From: Nostoc sp. CHAB 5836
GTDB taxonomy: Bacteria; Cyanobacteriota; Cyanobacteriia; Cyanobacteriales; Nostocaceae
Reading direction: 5' to 3'
Length of the DNA: 60,933 nucleotides
NCBI RefSeq assembly: GCF_020829445.1
Contig: NZ_JAIVFV010000024.1
Coordinates: forward strand, 1-60,933
Position numbers and translations under genes: made by a program. Below, in pieces: positions 1 through 9,377 of this stretch. The notes under the pieces were generated by a model that saw nothing but the letters and a program-made list of their open reading frames with translations, did no database searches and had not been told where the DNA came from. Position 1 is the stretch's first letter, and every line of letters begins with the position of its first letter.

Positions 1-127
1 CAAAAGCTAGATGGCTAGTAGAGGCGACTGCGGTTGAGACGGGAAACCCAAAAGACGAATAAAACCGTCGTTGTTGTAGTTGAAATTGGAAGCCCCTTTT
101 TCAGCGAAGCAAAAAGGGGTACTTCAC
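1..127 (+). mobile_element. right end of an IS200/IS605-type (TnpB) element, truncated by the window edge
   Basis: An open frame enters at position 3 and stops with TAA at 60-62; its last residues, ending ATAVETGNPKDE, look like the variable tail of a TnpB protein. Downstream comes a perfect 9-bp hairpin (CCCCTTTTT at 93-101, AAAAAGGGG at 111-119) followed by TACTTCAC ending at 127. The order tnpB tail, 'GAAGCCCC' hairpin, 'TTCAC' is typical of right ends and omega-RNA 3' ends of cyanobacterial IS605-group elements. The bulk of tnpB would lie upstream of the window, so family assignment rests on the end structure. Confidence 0.5.
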
Positions 128-199
128 TCCCAAATTGAATTGCCCGATGACCAATCCCTCAACATATTGTTACAATACTTAACGTGATCGTTCTGACTG

Positions 200-2218
200 G
201 TGGCCTTCTTCATGATTGTTAAGACACTTCCCCCTAGTTCCCGACCGATTCAGGAGGACAGTAGCAACGGCACAAATGGCCGAGGCGAACTGGACGTTAT
301 TGATATAGTGCCAGAAAATGGTACGCAAAGCTTAGTTGTGCGTAGGCATAGCCCGTCGCAGACGTCGCCAAGACTCTTAGCTGCCCAAAAAGTCAGGACA
401 ACAGCCCAACCGGAGACGCTTTACGATCCCGTAGGCATAGCGGCGCATTACCAAAACAGAAAAGTGCAAGTTGTCCGGCGGATTTTCGCGGTGTTAGGGC
501 CAGCTCTATCCTTTGTTTTTGGGTTGTGGTCGGATAGTAAACGGGGAATTGTCGTCAAAAATGACCGCCGCCGAGCCACTCAATTACGAGTATTGCTGAC
601 TAAACTGGGGCCTGCTTACATCAAAATTGGACAAGCCTTATCCACCAGACCAGATCTGGTTCCTCCCGTATACCTAGAAGAATTAACTAAGCTACAAGAC
701 CAATTACCGCCTTTTCCCAACGAAATTGCTTATCAGTTTATCAAAGAAGAACTAGGCGCACCTCCAAAAGAAGTTTACGCCGAACTCTCGGCCCAGCCAA
801 TTGCTGCGGCTTCATTGGGGCAAGTCTATAAAGGCAAGCTAAAAACTGGTGAAGAAGTCGCCGTTAAAGTCCAACGCCCCGACTTAAGAGAGGGAATCAC
901 CATTGACTTGTATATATTGCGTAACCTCGCTGCTTGGGTGCAGAAAAAGGTTAAGCGGGTAAGAAGTGATTTAGTTGGGATTCTCGATGAATTAGGCGAT
1001 CGCATTTTTGAAGAGATGGATTACATCCACGAAGGCGAAAATGCGGAGCGATTTTTCCAGTTATACGGTCACATGAAAGACATATATGTACCGAAGATTT
1101 ACTGGGAATATACTAATCGCCGCGTCTTGACGATGGAGTGGATTAACGGCACTAAATTAACCCAGACTGAAGAAATTAGCGCCCAAGGCATAGATGCTCG
1201 TTACCTAATTGAAGTAGGTGTCCAGTGTTCGTTGCGTCAGTTGCTAGAACACGGATTTTTCCACGCCGACCCCCACCCTGGTAATTTATTAGCAACACCA
1301 GATGGTAAATTGGCTTATCTCGACTTTGGAATGATGAGCGAGATTCAGCCAGCACAGCGTTATGGATTAATTGAAGCGATCGTCCACGTTGTCAACCGGG
1401 ACTTTGAAGGATTAGCAAAAGACTACGTTAAGTTAGATTTCTTATCACCAGAAACCGATTTAACACCAATTATCCCAGCTTTTGCGAGAGTCTTTGCTGA
1501 TGCTGAAGGAGCCAGTGTTGCCGATCTTAATATTAAAAGCATCACCGATGAACTATCGGCTTTGATGTATGAGTATCCTTTCCGTGTACCCCCCTACTAC
1601 GCCTTAATTATTCGCTCCCTGGTGACGCTGGAAGGTATTGCAATATTTATAGATCCGAACTTTAAAGTTCTCAGTGAAGCTTATCCCTACGTTTCTAAAC
1701 GCCTGTTAACTGATCCAGCACCGCAATTAAGAGCATCATTGCAAGATTTGCTATTTAAAGATGGTAGATTCCGTTGGAACCGCTTAGAAAACTTGTTAAA
1801 AAATGCGCGTAATAGTCAAGACTACGACTTTAATTTAGTGCTGAATCAGGGGATTGAATTTCTGGCATCTGAACGCGGTGCTTTTATTCGTGACAAGTTA
1901 GTAGATGAATCTGTTAACGGACTCGATGCTTTAGGTAAAAATGTTTTGCATAACTTCACCTATTTACTGCGGGAACGCGTTGGGTTGACAGCAGTTAATG
2001 AAACTCCGGCGGCGACAGTTGAGCAACAACAAACCTTGGAGCATATCAAACGTATATTAGGTATTCTCCGAGAAACACGGGGCTTTGATCCAATGCAACT
2101 TGTGCCCCAAATAGCCCAGTTATTGGTAAATTCCGATGTACAGCGTTTGGGTCAACAAATTGCCAACCGCTTTACGCAAAAAGCTGTAGCCAAGTTAATT
2201 CGGCAATTGTTGGCATGA
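200..2218 (+). CDS. AarF/ABC1/UbiB-family atypical protein kinase-like protein
   Basis: Member of the ABC1/ADCK/UbiB family, which in bacteria and plastids is tied to isoprenoid-quinone biosynthesis and membrane lipid or stress homeostasis. Visible motifs: the family's KxGQ segment (YIKIGQALSTRPD, about residue 135), the alanine-rich nucleotide loop (AAASLGQVYKG), the VAVKVQRP lysine, HADPHPGN in the catalytic loop and YLDFGMM as DFG. At 672 aa it is longer than most relatives because of a poorly conserved N-terminal stretch of roughly 90 residues; part of this (about residues 51-60) is encoded by a copy of a dispersed cyanobacterial repeat at 350-378. The start is GTG at 200; an in-frame ATG at 212 is an alternative. 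Substrate unknown. Confidence 0.85.
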   Translation: MAFFMIVKTLPPSSRPIQEDSSNGTNGRGELDVIDIVPENGTQSLVVRRHSPSQTSPRLLAAQKVRTTAQPETLYDPVGIAAHYQNRKVQVVRRIFAVLGPALSFVFGLWSDSKRGIVVKNDRRRATQLRVLLTKLGPAYIKIGQALSTRPDLVPPVYLEELTKLQDQLPPFPNEIAYQFIKEELGAPPKEVYAELSAQPIAAASLGQVYKGKLKTGEEVAVKVQRPDLREGITIDLYILRNLAAWVQKKVKRVRSDLVGILDELGDRIFEEMDYIHEGENAERFFQLYGHMKDIYVPKIYWEYTNRRVLTMEWINGTKLTQTEEISAQGIDARYLIEVGVQCSLRQLLEHGFFHADPHPGNLLATPDGKLAYLDFGMMSEIQPAQRYGLIEAIVHVVNRDFEGLAKDYVKLDFLSPETDLTPIIPAFARVFADAEGASVADLNIKSITDELSALMYEYPFRVPPYYALIIRSLVTLEGIAIFIDPNFKVLSEAYPYVSKRLLTDPAPQLRASLQDLLFKDGRFRWNRLENLLKNARNSQDYDFNLVLNQGIEFLASERGAFIRDKLVDESVNGLDALGKNVLHNFTYLLRERVGLTAVNETPAATVEQQQTLEHIKRILGILRETRGFDPMQLVPQIAQLLVNSDVQRLGQQIANRFTQKAVAKLIRQLLA

Positions 2219-2249
2219 AAATATGGTGCGCGGAAGATCCCCCCAACCC

Positions 2250-2355
2250 CAATACGGTTTACAAAAGGGCTGAAACTCTTTTTTTTACGAACCACAGAGG
2301 CGCAGAGAACACGGAGAGAAGAGAGAAGGAGGAAATGCTTAACCGAACCGTATTG
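2250..2355. repeat. MITE-1 copy (CAATAC...GTATTG element)
   Basis: Bounded by CAATACGGTTT and AACCGTATTG and carrying the internal core ACGAACCACAGAGGCGCAGA. It lies just after the UbiB-like gene. No direct repeat flanks it; instead the inverted repeat continues outward (CCCAACCC / GGGTTGGG). It is the same family as the copies at 26348-26463, 57790-57895 and 57906-58018. The rest of the 2219-2593 spacer shows no gene. Confidence 0.75.
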
Positions 2356-2593
2356 GGTTGGGTTGAACTTTAGTGTTACCCAACAAATGCCCGAAAATGT
2401 TGGGTTTCGTTCCTCAAACGCCACGTGCTTCAAGTCGGGGAACCGCAAGGGCGCAGTGGCTCCCCAACCTACGCAAATTTATTTTTACGGCTTAACCCAA
2501 GCGTATTGGTTTATAAATGGTTTCTAATACAGTTTGATTTTAAGATTCCTGTTAATGGGCGCACAAGAGTAGGGGAGAATAATTTTTAACCTC

Positions 2594-3028
2594 TCATCCC
2601 TCATCTTGGGGATAACCATTTTTCTCGCGTTTGAGGCTTTCTTCTAAGGCTTGAATTTGTTCACGTCTGGCTTCTAATTCTAAGGAACGCCGTGCTAAGT
2701 CTTGGTTTTGCAACGTCAGGGATCGTCGCCAATCTTCTGCTCGCTCGGCTTCTTGGTGCAAAAATTCCGGAGTAATGCCCATAGTGAGGTAGTTTTGTAC
2801 CAGATGGAGTACCCAGCTGGCGGCATCTTCTATTCTTTTAATCTCGCCTGTTGGGGAAAGTTGCACTAAAACAAGCAAGTTTTCACTCATGATCTTTCCC
2901 TTTCCTAGCAGAATAGGAGTCTCTTCTGGAATTATCGCCCACAAATTATCAGCTTCTTCACGTGCCAATAAGCGTAACTCGTACTGGTCTAAAAAATCGT
3001 TTTTACGCACCTGGGCTAGATATAGCAT
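2594..3028 (-). CDS. conserved hypothetical protein with C-terminal coiled coil
   Basis: About 144 aa, not recognised as a named family. The N-terminal half is mixed (LYLAQVRKNDFLDQYELRLLA), and the last 50 residues are rich in E, R, L and Q in a heptad-like pattern, suggesting a coiled coil. I chose ATG at 3028, which has GGAG about 13 bases upstream; a TTG at 3052 would add eight residues but falls in AT-rich repeat-like sequence with no ribosome-binding site. The gene is convergent with the UbiB-like gene and lies downstream of valS on the same strand. Confidence 0.6.
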   Translation of the reverse strand: MLYLAQVRKNDFLDQYELRLLAREEADNLWAIIPEETPILLGKGKIMSENLLVLVQLSPTGEIKRIEDAASWVLHLVQNYLTMGITPEFLHQEAERAEDWRRSLTLQNQDLARRSLELEARREQIQALEESLKREKNGYPQDEG

Positions 3029-3183
3029 GAGGGTCGCTTCGCTCCAATTCAAAATTAAAAATTCAAAATTAATAAAAAAAATTGATATTGATATTTAGAT
3101 TTTGTTAATTGGTAATGGGTAATTAGGAATTATTGACATTCCCATGACCCATTACAGTTATCCTAAGCTACGGAGACGATCGC

Positions 3184-6100
3184 CTACGACAACCCATTCA
3201 GGCGATCGCGCAAAATTTCAGCTTGCTTCTGTGCTTCTGCTAAAGCATCCCGCGCCCCCTGTACCACGTCGGGTCTAGCTCTATCAACAAAACTAGGATT
3301 GTTTAATCTGGTAGTTAGGGACTCAACTTCTACTTCAGCTTTACTCAAGCTTTTCTCTAGTTTGGCACGCACGGCTTCAATATCTACCACACCGCTAAGA
3401 GGAATTAGCACTTGTATTGTACCAATTACACCAGCACAGACGCTTTGCGGCTTGCCGTCAGGCATCGCATTTTCTGGTTCTTGTGGTTGTTCTAATTCTC
3501 TCTGCGGGAAAAAGCGTCCCCATAAACTTTGTCTTGCTTCAGCAGTGAGTAAATTTTGGCTAACAAACCAAGCTGTGTAACCAAAACCAACTAGTTCAAA
3601 GAAAGTTCCGACGATGGGAATGTCATCAATGGCATTTCCCGCAGCTAAACCTAATCTAGCAAAGACAATGGCGACGATCATTAAACCAATTGTCTTCAAA
3701 CCCCTCTGAGGTTTTTTAGCAGCAACAGTTTGACTTTTTTCTTTGTCAGTAATGGTTAAAATCTCAACTTTCGCCAAATCTTTAATATAAGACTGTCCAG
3801 CAGTGAGAATTTCTCGCTCCTTTTCACTTTCAGTTTGCAAATTCGCTGTTACTTTAACCCCTGGTTTAATATCCGCTTCAGCACGCAAATTCCGAATTGT
3901 GCGGATAGTACCAATCAGTAATTCAAACTGTTCTTCTAAAACTGAATTAATTAAATTTGCATCCACCTGGGGATAGATTTGTAATGGCAAAGTTTCCGGG
4001 GAATCTGCTGGTTGTTGGGTGAGAGTTTGCCAAATTTCTTCGGTAATATGAGGCATCAACGGATGAAGCAGTTTTAAAATTCCTTCCAATATGTAGCCGA
4101 GGGTTTGCTGTGCTACCCGCCGCGATGCTGGATCGGCATCTGCTTGCAATCTGGATTTTACCAGTTCAATATATTGATCGCAGAAATCTCCCCAAATAAA
4201 TTCGTACAATCCCTTAGCTGCTTCCCCTAAACCGTAATTATCGATGTAATTGGTGGTTTGTTTGACAACTTGATGATACCGCGAGATCATCCAGCGATCG
4301 CTCAATTCGATAGCGACTGGATTCCCCAATTGTTGCGGCGTCTGTCCATCCAAATTCATCATGACAAACCGGGCAGCATTCCACAACTTATTTGCAAAGT
4401 TGCGGGACGCCTCTACAGAAGCTGATTCATCCTTTTTGCGATCGTACTCCAAGCGGATATCTTGACCCGCACCAGCCACTTCCCTAATTAGGGTATAGCG
4501 CAAGGCATCAGTACCATATTTGTCAATCAGTAACAATGGGTCAATGCCATTACCTTTGGTCTTTGACATCTTCTGGCCTTTTTCATCCAGCACCAAGCCA
4601 TGAATGTAAACCGTTTGGAAAGGCATTTGCTGCGTAAAATACCCAGCCATCATGGTCATTCTGGCTACCCAGAAAAAAATGATGTCAAAGCCTGTTACCA
4701 AAGTGGTCGTTGGGTAGTAAGTTGCTAAATCCTGAGTTTGTTCTGGCCAGCCCAAAGTCGAAAACGGCCAGAGTCCAGCAGAAAACCAAGTATCTAGCAC
4801 ATCTGGGTCTTGTTCTAAGTTGACATTTTCACCAAATTGTGCCTTAGCTTTCTCCCAAGCTTCAGTTTCCGATTTTGCCACCACAAAGGGCGTGTTATCG
4901 GTAATTTGCCCACCTGTTTCACTGATAGCGTACCAAGCCGGAATTTGGTGTCCCCACCATAATTGGCGAGAGATACACCAATCTTTGAGTTTTACTAGCC
5001 AATCACGATAGACCTTAGTCCAGCGTTGGGGGACAAACTGTGGAGAAGTTTGCTGGTCGAGGAATTCGAGAGTCTTGTCAGCTAGGGGGCGAATTTTGAC
5101 GAACCATTGAGTTGAGAGGAGAGGTTCAATAGGTACTTTACCGCGATCGCTGTAGGGAATAGTATGCTTATAATCTTCAATCTTCACCAAAAAGCCATCT
5201 GCTTCTAGGCGAGAAACCACATTTTTTCTGGCAACAAAGCGGTCTTGTCCTTGAAACTCCCCGGCATTGGCGTTGAGAGTGCCGTCTTTATTCATAATGT
5301 TGATTAACGGCAGATTGTGACGCTTACCCATGTCAAAATCATTCTGGTCATGGGCGGGAGTCACCTTCACGCAGCCTGTGCCGAAAGTGGGGTCAACGAA
5401 TTCATCGCCAATGATCGGAATTTCTCGTTGTACAATGGGCAGAGTTAAAGTTTTGCCAATGAGATGTTTGTAGCGATCGTCATTGGGATTAACTGCTACA
5501 GCTGTATCACCCAGCATCGTTTCTGGTCGAGTTGTCGCCACCTCTACAAAACCGGAACCATCGGTGAGGGGATAGCGAAAGTGCCAGAGATTTCCATTTA
5601 CCTCTTGATTTTCCACTTCTACATCAGACACAGCAGATTGAGAAGCTGGACACCAGTTAACTAAATATTCACCACGATAAATTAAGCCTTCCTCGTAGAG
5701 GCGAGTAAATGCCTCGACAACAGCTTTAGACAAACCCTCATCCAGGGTAAACCTTTCCCGTGACCAGTCCACCGAGACACCCAAACGTCGCAGCTGATTC
5801 AGAATCGTTCCCTCAGACTCCGCCTTCCATTGCCAAGCGCGTTCTAGGAATTTTTCGCGCCCCAATTCGTAGCGAGTCTTACCCTCTGTCTTGAGTTGCT
5901 TTTCCAGCATACTATGCACAGCAATGCTGGCATGGTCAGTTCCCGGTAGCCATAGGGTATTGCGTCCCTGCATCCGGTGGTAGCGCACGAGGGTATCAAT
6001 CAACGCACTTTCAAAGGCGTGACCCATGTGTAAGCTGCCGGTGACATTGGGGGGGGGAATGACGATGCAGTAGGGTTCGCCGCCTTTGTTGGGGTCAGCT

Positions 6101-6195
6101 TTGTAAACTTGGTTGTCTTCCCAGAATTTTTGCCACTTGGCTTCGGTGGAAAAGGGGTCGTAGAGGCTGGGGAGATTGGCAATGGTTGCGGTCAT
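3184..6195 (-). CDS. valS: valyl-tRNA synthetase with inserted CAAD membrane domain
   Basis: Class I aminoacyl-tRNA synthetase charging tRNA-Val. Signatures: HMGH (HIGH motif) in [13 protein letters not shown] near the N-terminus, a large CP1 editing domain, and KMSKTKGNG as the KMSKS loop. A normal ValRS would run from the anticodon-binding domain straight into the C-terminal coiled coil. Here about 90 residues (roughly 817-905, bases 3480-3747) with two hydrophobic segments ([17 protein letters not shown] and [16 protein letters not shown]) intervene. This matches the cyanobacterial CAAD domain known in some Nostocales synthetases, which anchors them to thylakoid membranes. The tRNA-binding coiled coil then follows (residues about 920-1003). 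ATG start; 1003 aa. Confidence 0.97.
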   Translation of the reverse strand: MTATIANLPSLYDPFSTEAKWQKFWEDNQVYKADPNKGGEPYCIVIPPPNVTGSLHMGHAFESALIDTLVRYHRMQGRNTLWLPGTDHASIAVHSMLEKQLKTEGKTRYELGREKFLERAWQWKAESEGTILNQLRRLGVSVDWSRERFTLDEGLSKAVVEAFTRLYEEGLIYRGEYLVNWCPASQSAVSDVEVENQEVNGNLWHFRYPLTDGSGFVEVATTRPETMLGDTAVAVNPNDDRYKHLIGKTLTLPIVQREIPIIGDEFVDPTFGTGCVKVTPAHDQNDFDMGKRHNLPLINIMNKDGTLNANAGEFQGQDRFVARKNVVSRLEADGFLVKIEDYKHTIPYSDRGKVPIEPLLSTQWFVKIRPLADKTLEFLDQQTSPQFVPQRWTKVYRDWLVKLKDWCISRQLWWGHQIPAWYAISETGGQITDNTPFVVAKSETEAWEKAKAQFGENVNLEQDPDVLDTWFSAGLWPFSTLGWPEQTQDLATYYPTTTLVTGFDIIFFWVARMTMMAGYFTQQMPFQTVYIHGLVLDEKGQKMSKTKGNGIDPLLLIDKYGTDALRYTLIREVAGAGQDIRLEYDRKKDESASVEASRNFANKLWNAARFVMMNLDGQTPQQLGNPVAIELSDRWMISRYHQVVKQTTNYIDNYGLGEAAKGLYEFIWGDFCDQYIELVKSRLQADADPASRRVAQQTLGYILEGILKLLHPLMPHITEEIWQTLTQQPADSPETLPLQIYPQVDANLINSVLEEQFELLIGTIRTIRNLRAEADIKPGVKVTANLQTESEKEREILTAGQSYIKDLAKVEILTITDKEKSQTVAAKKPQRGLKTIGLMIVAIVFARLGLAAGNAIDDIPIVGTFFELVGFGYTAWFVSQNLLTAEARQSLWGRFFPQRELEQPQEPENAMPDGKPQSVCAGVIGTIQVLIPLSGVVDIEAVRAKLEKSLSKAEVEVESLTTRLNNPSFVDRARPDVVQGARDALAEAQKQAEILRDRLNGLS

Positions 6196-6252
6196 GCGGG
6201 AAAACTAAGGAAGGACTTTAATAAATTTTGCCACAGGGTTGGAGGGGGATTG

Positions 6253-6675
6253 ATGGAAACGAACCGCAGAGGCGCAGAGAACGCAAAGGGAAGAGAGGTA
6301 GGAGAGGAATTGAATCGGCTTACGGGCGAGGTGATTGGGGCGGCGATTGAGGTGCATAGGGTGTTGGGGCCAGGGTTTTTGGAGGAGGTGTATAAGGAGG
6401 CGCTAATTATAGAATTTTTCAGGTGCGGGATACCTCATGTGGTTGAGAAGGGGGTAATAGTGAATTACAAAGGACATGAAGTTGGTAAGGGTAGATTAGA
6501 TTTTCTGGTTGCTAATTGTCTAATTGTGGAATTGAAAGCTGTCCAAAATTTAGCCCCAATCCACGAAGCTCAAGTCCTCTCCTACCTTAAAATGACTAAT
6601 TACCCCCTAGCCCTTCTCATCAACTTTAACGTCCCCCTCCTCAAAGACGGCATCAAACGCATTATCCTCTCCTAA
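6253..6675 (+). CDS. GxxExxY-family protein (PD-(D/E)xK nuclease-like)
   Basis: 140 aa. The family signature GFLEEVY (GxxExxY) follows the typical VHRVLGPG lead-in, and a nuclease-like core GRLDFLVANCLIVELKA supplies D...ExK. No activity is firmly established for the family; a PD-(D/E)xK fold is inferred. The ATG at 6253 is preceded by GGAGGGGG. The first residues (METNRRGAENAKG) are encoded by a copy of a dispersed repeat core (21 bp perfect), and the inverse copy begins directly after the stop codon, so the gene sits inside an inverted repeat. It diverges from valS, with the 5' end only 58 bases from the valS start. Confidence 0.85.
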   Translation: METNRRGAENAKGREVGEELNRLTGEVIGAAIEVHRVLGPGFLEEVYKEALIIEFFRCGIPHVVEKGVIVNYKGHEVGKGRLDFLVANCLIVELKAVQNLAPIHEAQVLSYLKMTNYPLALLINFNVPLLKDGIKRIILS

Positions 6676-6710
6676 TCTCTCTCTGTGCCCTCTGCGCCTC
6701 TGCGGTTCGT
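6259..6710. repeat. inverted repeat bracketing the GxxExxY gene
   Basis: Left arm 6259-6284 and right arm 6681-6710 are inverted copies of ACGAACCGCAGAGGCGCAGAG (21 bp perfect, then diverging). The same core occurs inside MITE-1 and elsewhere in the window, for example 38838-38867 and 55075-55110. The left arm is inside the coding sequence and the right arm starts within a few bases of the stop codon. Confidence 0.85.
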
Positions 6711-6823
6711 CCCCCAAACCCATAAAACACCAAACAACCTCTTAATTTAGTGAGTATAGAAGTAATATATCGACGAAAATGGGGAGTAAAAAGGAAAGGA
6801 TTGCAAGAAAAATGTCTGCCCGT

Positions 6824-7942
6824 TCATTTCATGTCTTGGATCATGTTGCGAATCTGTGTCTCTTGAAATTCGATACTTTCGGTAAGCTTAAACTGGACGA
6901 TCGCTCTTGCTAAGTTATGTTCTGGGTGCTTAACTTTAAAGTAGACGTTGCCTGCTAAATAATCAGCAAAGAATCTTAGTCCTAGTTCAAAGGTGATCAG
7001 ACGAATCGCATCATATATGTATGCATAATCGTTCTCAGTAAGAAATGCCTTTGCCACAGCGACATAACCCTGTAGGATTTCCTGGCACAGATCAGTATCG
7101 AAATAGACACTTTCCCAATTCTCAGTTTCTTCTCCAGCAGAATTACAACCCGATCGCAGGCAATCACCAATATCGTAATGTACTAGACCGGGTTTAACAG
7201 TGTCGAGGTCTATAACACTGACGGCTTGGTGGGTAACAATATCGAACATGATATTGTTGATTTTTGGGTCGCCGTGCATCAGACGCAGGGGTAATTTGCC
7301 TTCAAGTTTGGCATTCTCTAAGATCTGGGCAAAGGTATGGCGATCGCTAACAAACTGCAAGCAATAATTCACTTCACAAGATTGACGCTTACTAGTTTTT
7401 GCCAACACTTTCTCGTAATGTTGAAGATAAAGCGGTGTAATATGGAATCCTTCAAGGGTGTCAGCAAGTTTTTCTGGTGGCAAATCGCTGATCAGATTGT
7501 GGAACATCCCCAAGGCATAACCGATTTCTTTTGCGTGTGAGCGATCGCTCATACTATCAAAGGACTGGGAGCCTTCAATAAAGCTAATCGCCCGCCAAAA
7601 GGAGCCGTCTACATCCCTCCAGTGGTCTTGAGCATCTTTGGTTAATAGTACACGTGGCACTTCCCAGCGACGATTGAGGGATATATGCTGCAAGCGTTTG
7701 TGAACATGATCCGTGAAGATACGCATATTTTGCATAATCAGTTGTGGCTGAAGAAACACCTGGGTGTTGATGCGTTGCAGAATAAAATGTTGTTCTTGTG
7801 AGGAATCTAGGGTCACCAAAAAGGTGTCGTTGATATTACCACTTCCAAAAGCTTTAAGGTTTGTAATCTTCCCCAGTTGGGCGAATTGGCTAGCGATCGC
7901 AATCACATTTTGCGCATCCTGTCTATTGAATTCTTCGATCAT
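6824..7942 (-). CDS. APH/choline-kinase-fold phosphotransferase (N-acetylhexosamine-kinase-like)
   Basis: 372 aa with the aminoglycoside phosphotransferase fold. GSGNINDTFLV is the nucleotide loop, FILQRIN carries the ATP-binding lysine-equivalent strand region, LMHGDPKINNIMFD is the catalytic Brenner motif (HGDxxxxN) and VIDLDT the metal-binding DxD. 'GNINDTF...LQRINTQVF' resembles N-acetylhexosamine 1-kinases (NahK), so a sugar or amino-sugar substrate is more likely than an antibiotic. ATG at 7942 has AGGT about eight bases upstream; the GTG at 7957 is less likely. It stands alone between valS/GxxExxY and the BioD-like gene. Confidence 0.75.
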   Translation of the reverse strand: MIEEFNRQDAQNVIAIASQFAQLGKITNLKAFGSGNINDTFLVTLDSSQEQHFILQRINTQVFLQPQLIMQNMRIFTDHVHKRLQHISLNRRWEVPRVLLTKDAQDHWRDVDGSFWRAISFIEGSQSFDSMSDRSHAKEIGYALGMFHNLISDLPPEKLADTLEGFHITPLYLQHYEKVLAKTSKRQSCEVNYCLQFVSDRHTFAQILENAKLEGKLPLRLMHGDPKINNIMFDIVTHQAVSVIDLDTVKPGLVHYDIGDCLRSGCNSAGEETENWESVYFDTDLCQEILQGYVAVAKAFLTENDYAYIYDAIRLITFELGLRFFADYLAGNVYFKVKHPEHNLARAIVQFKLTESIEFQETQIRNMIQDMK

Positions 7943-8221
7943 GTGTTTGACCTGCACTACTCCTGAGCAAAGTTATCGGGTCGTGGAAGCCCCTAGCTTT
8001 TGGGTATGGGGTTGGCACTCAACTAGAGAACCCTGACCTACTTTGCACAAAGGCAATAGGGGATATCGTAGCGCAAATTTGAACTTCCCCCTGCTTGTTC
8101 AATCAGCAGGTAATTCTGGGAAACCTTAATTTTGTCAGAGTGAGAGGCTTTTGCCAGAAGGAACTAGAATTAGGAAACACCTAGCTGGGTTCTTCTGACT
8201 TTTGAAATTAGGAGTGCATGT

Positions 8222-9316
8222 GTGCCAAAATCCCCTAAATATTTGCTGATTGGATCAACCGAGACTTACAGCGGTAAATCTGCAACTGTTCTGGGTTTGT
8301 CTCATCAGCTACAGCAAAAAGCTCTGGATATTACCTACGGCAAACCTCTCGGTACGTGTTTTAATTCGTCTAGTGGAACCGTAATTGAGGAAGATGTCCA
8401 GTTCATCGCTCTTAGCCTCAATTTGCCAAAAAACCGCATTGCACCGACAATGGTGGCTTTGGATGAACCAAATGTGCAAAAGCGCTTGCGGGGGGAAGAC
8501 AAAACTGATTATCAGCAGTCCCTAATACAGCAATATTTACATAAGTCTCAAGGAGATTTGGTGTTACTGGAGGGGCCTGGTGATTTGTCCGAAGGCAATT
8601 TGTTTGACTTGTCTTTGCTGCAAATGGCTGAAGTATTGGATGCTAGTGTGCTGTTAGTAGCCCGCTATAAATCGTTGCTTTCGGTTGAGTCCCTATTAAC
8701 TGCAAAACAGCGTGTAGGCGATCGCTTGATTGGAGTTGTGATCAATGATATTCCTGTAACCCAACTAGAAGCGGTTGACACTCTCTTGCGCCCATTTTTG
8801 GAACAGCAGGGTATTCCGGTGCTAGCAATGCTGCCAAACAGCGATTTGCTCCGCAGTGTGAGTGTTGGCGAACTAGTCAAACAGTTAAAGGCTGATGTTC
8901 TCTGTCGCAACGATCGCATGGATTTGTTGGTAGAAAGTCTGGCAATTGGAGCGATGAATGTCAACTCCGCCGTGAAATATTTCCGCAAACGTCGGAATAT
9001 GGCAGTGGTGACAGGAGGCGATCGGGTGGAAATTCAGCAAGCGGCTTTAGAAACTTCTACCCAATGTTTAATTCTCACCGGACAACTACCACCCCCACCG
9101 TTCATTCTCAGTCGTGCTGAAGAACTAGAAATCCCCATTTTGTCTGTTGACTTAGACACCCTCACCACTGTAGAAATTGTTGACCGCACTTTTGGGCAAG
9201 TCCGCCTCCACGAACCGATTAAGGTTGAGTATATTCGCCAGTTGATGTCTGAGCATTTTGACATTGACCGCTTGTTATCCAAACTAGGTTTAACTCCCGC
9301 AGCAGCATTGTCTTAA
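8222..9316 (+). CDS. BioD-like P-loop / DRTGG-domain protein (phosphotransacetylase N-domain type)
   Basis: 364 aa. The N-terminal P-loop GSTETYSGKSA (GxxxxxGKS) and the dethiobiotin-synthetase-like fold correspond to the AAA_26 domain found in front of Pta in some bacteria. The C-terminal part (MAVVTGGDRVEIQQAAL...ILTG) corresponds to a DRTGG domain. The catalytic phosphotransacetylase domain is absent, so this is the stand-alone cyanobacterial form, whose function is unknown and may be regulatory. Start is GTG at 8222, with AGGAG about ten bases upstream. Confidence 0.75.
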   Translation: MPKSPKYLLIGSTETYSGKSATVLGLSHQLQQKALDITYGKPLGTCFNSSSGTVIEEDVQFIALSLNLPKNRIAPTMVALDEPNVQKRLRGEDKTDYQQSLIQQYLHKSQGDLVLLEGPGDLSEGNLFDLSLLQMAEVLDASVLLVARYKSLLSVESLLTAKQRVGDRLIGVVINDIPVTQLEAVDTLLRPFLEQQGIPVLAMLPNSDLLRSVSVGELVKQLKADVLCRNDRMDLLVESLAIGAMNVNSAVKYFRKRRNMAVVTGGDRVEIQQAALETSTQCLILTGQLPPPPFILSRAEELEIPILSVDLDTLTTVEIVDRTFGQVRLHEPIKVEYIRQLMSEHFDIDRLLSKLGLTPAAALS

Positions 9317-9377
9317 ATTCATCAACTCAAACTATTAAGAGCATCTATGCTCAGTTATCAGTTAGGAGGCTGTGTTG

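Noticed and set aside
7981..8025. A third possible IS605-like right end (GTGGAAGCCCCTAGC...GGGTATGGGGTTGGCACTC) upstream of the BioD-like gene
   Set aside because: Stem is imperfect and the terminal TTCAC is replaced by a CACTCAAC tail; too decayed to call.
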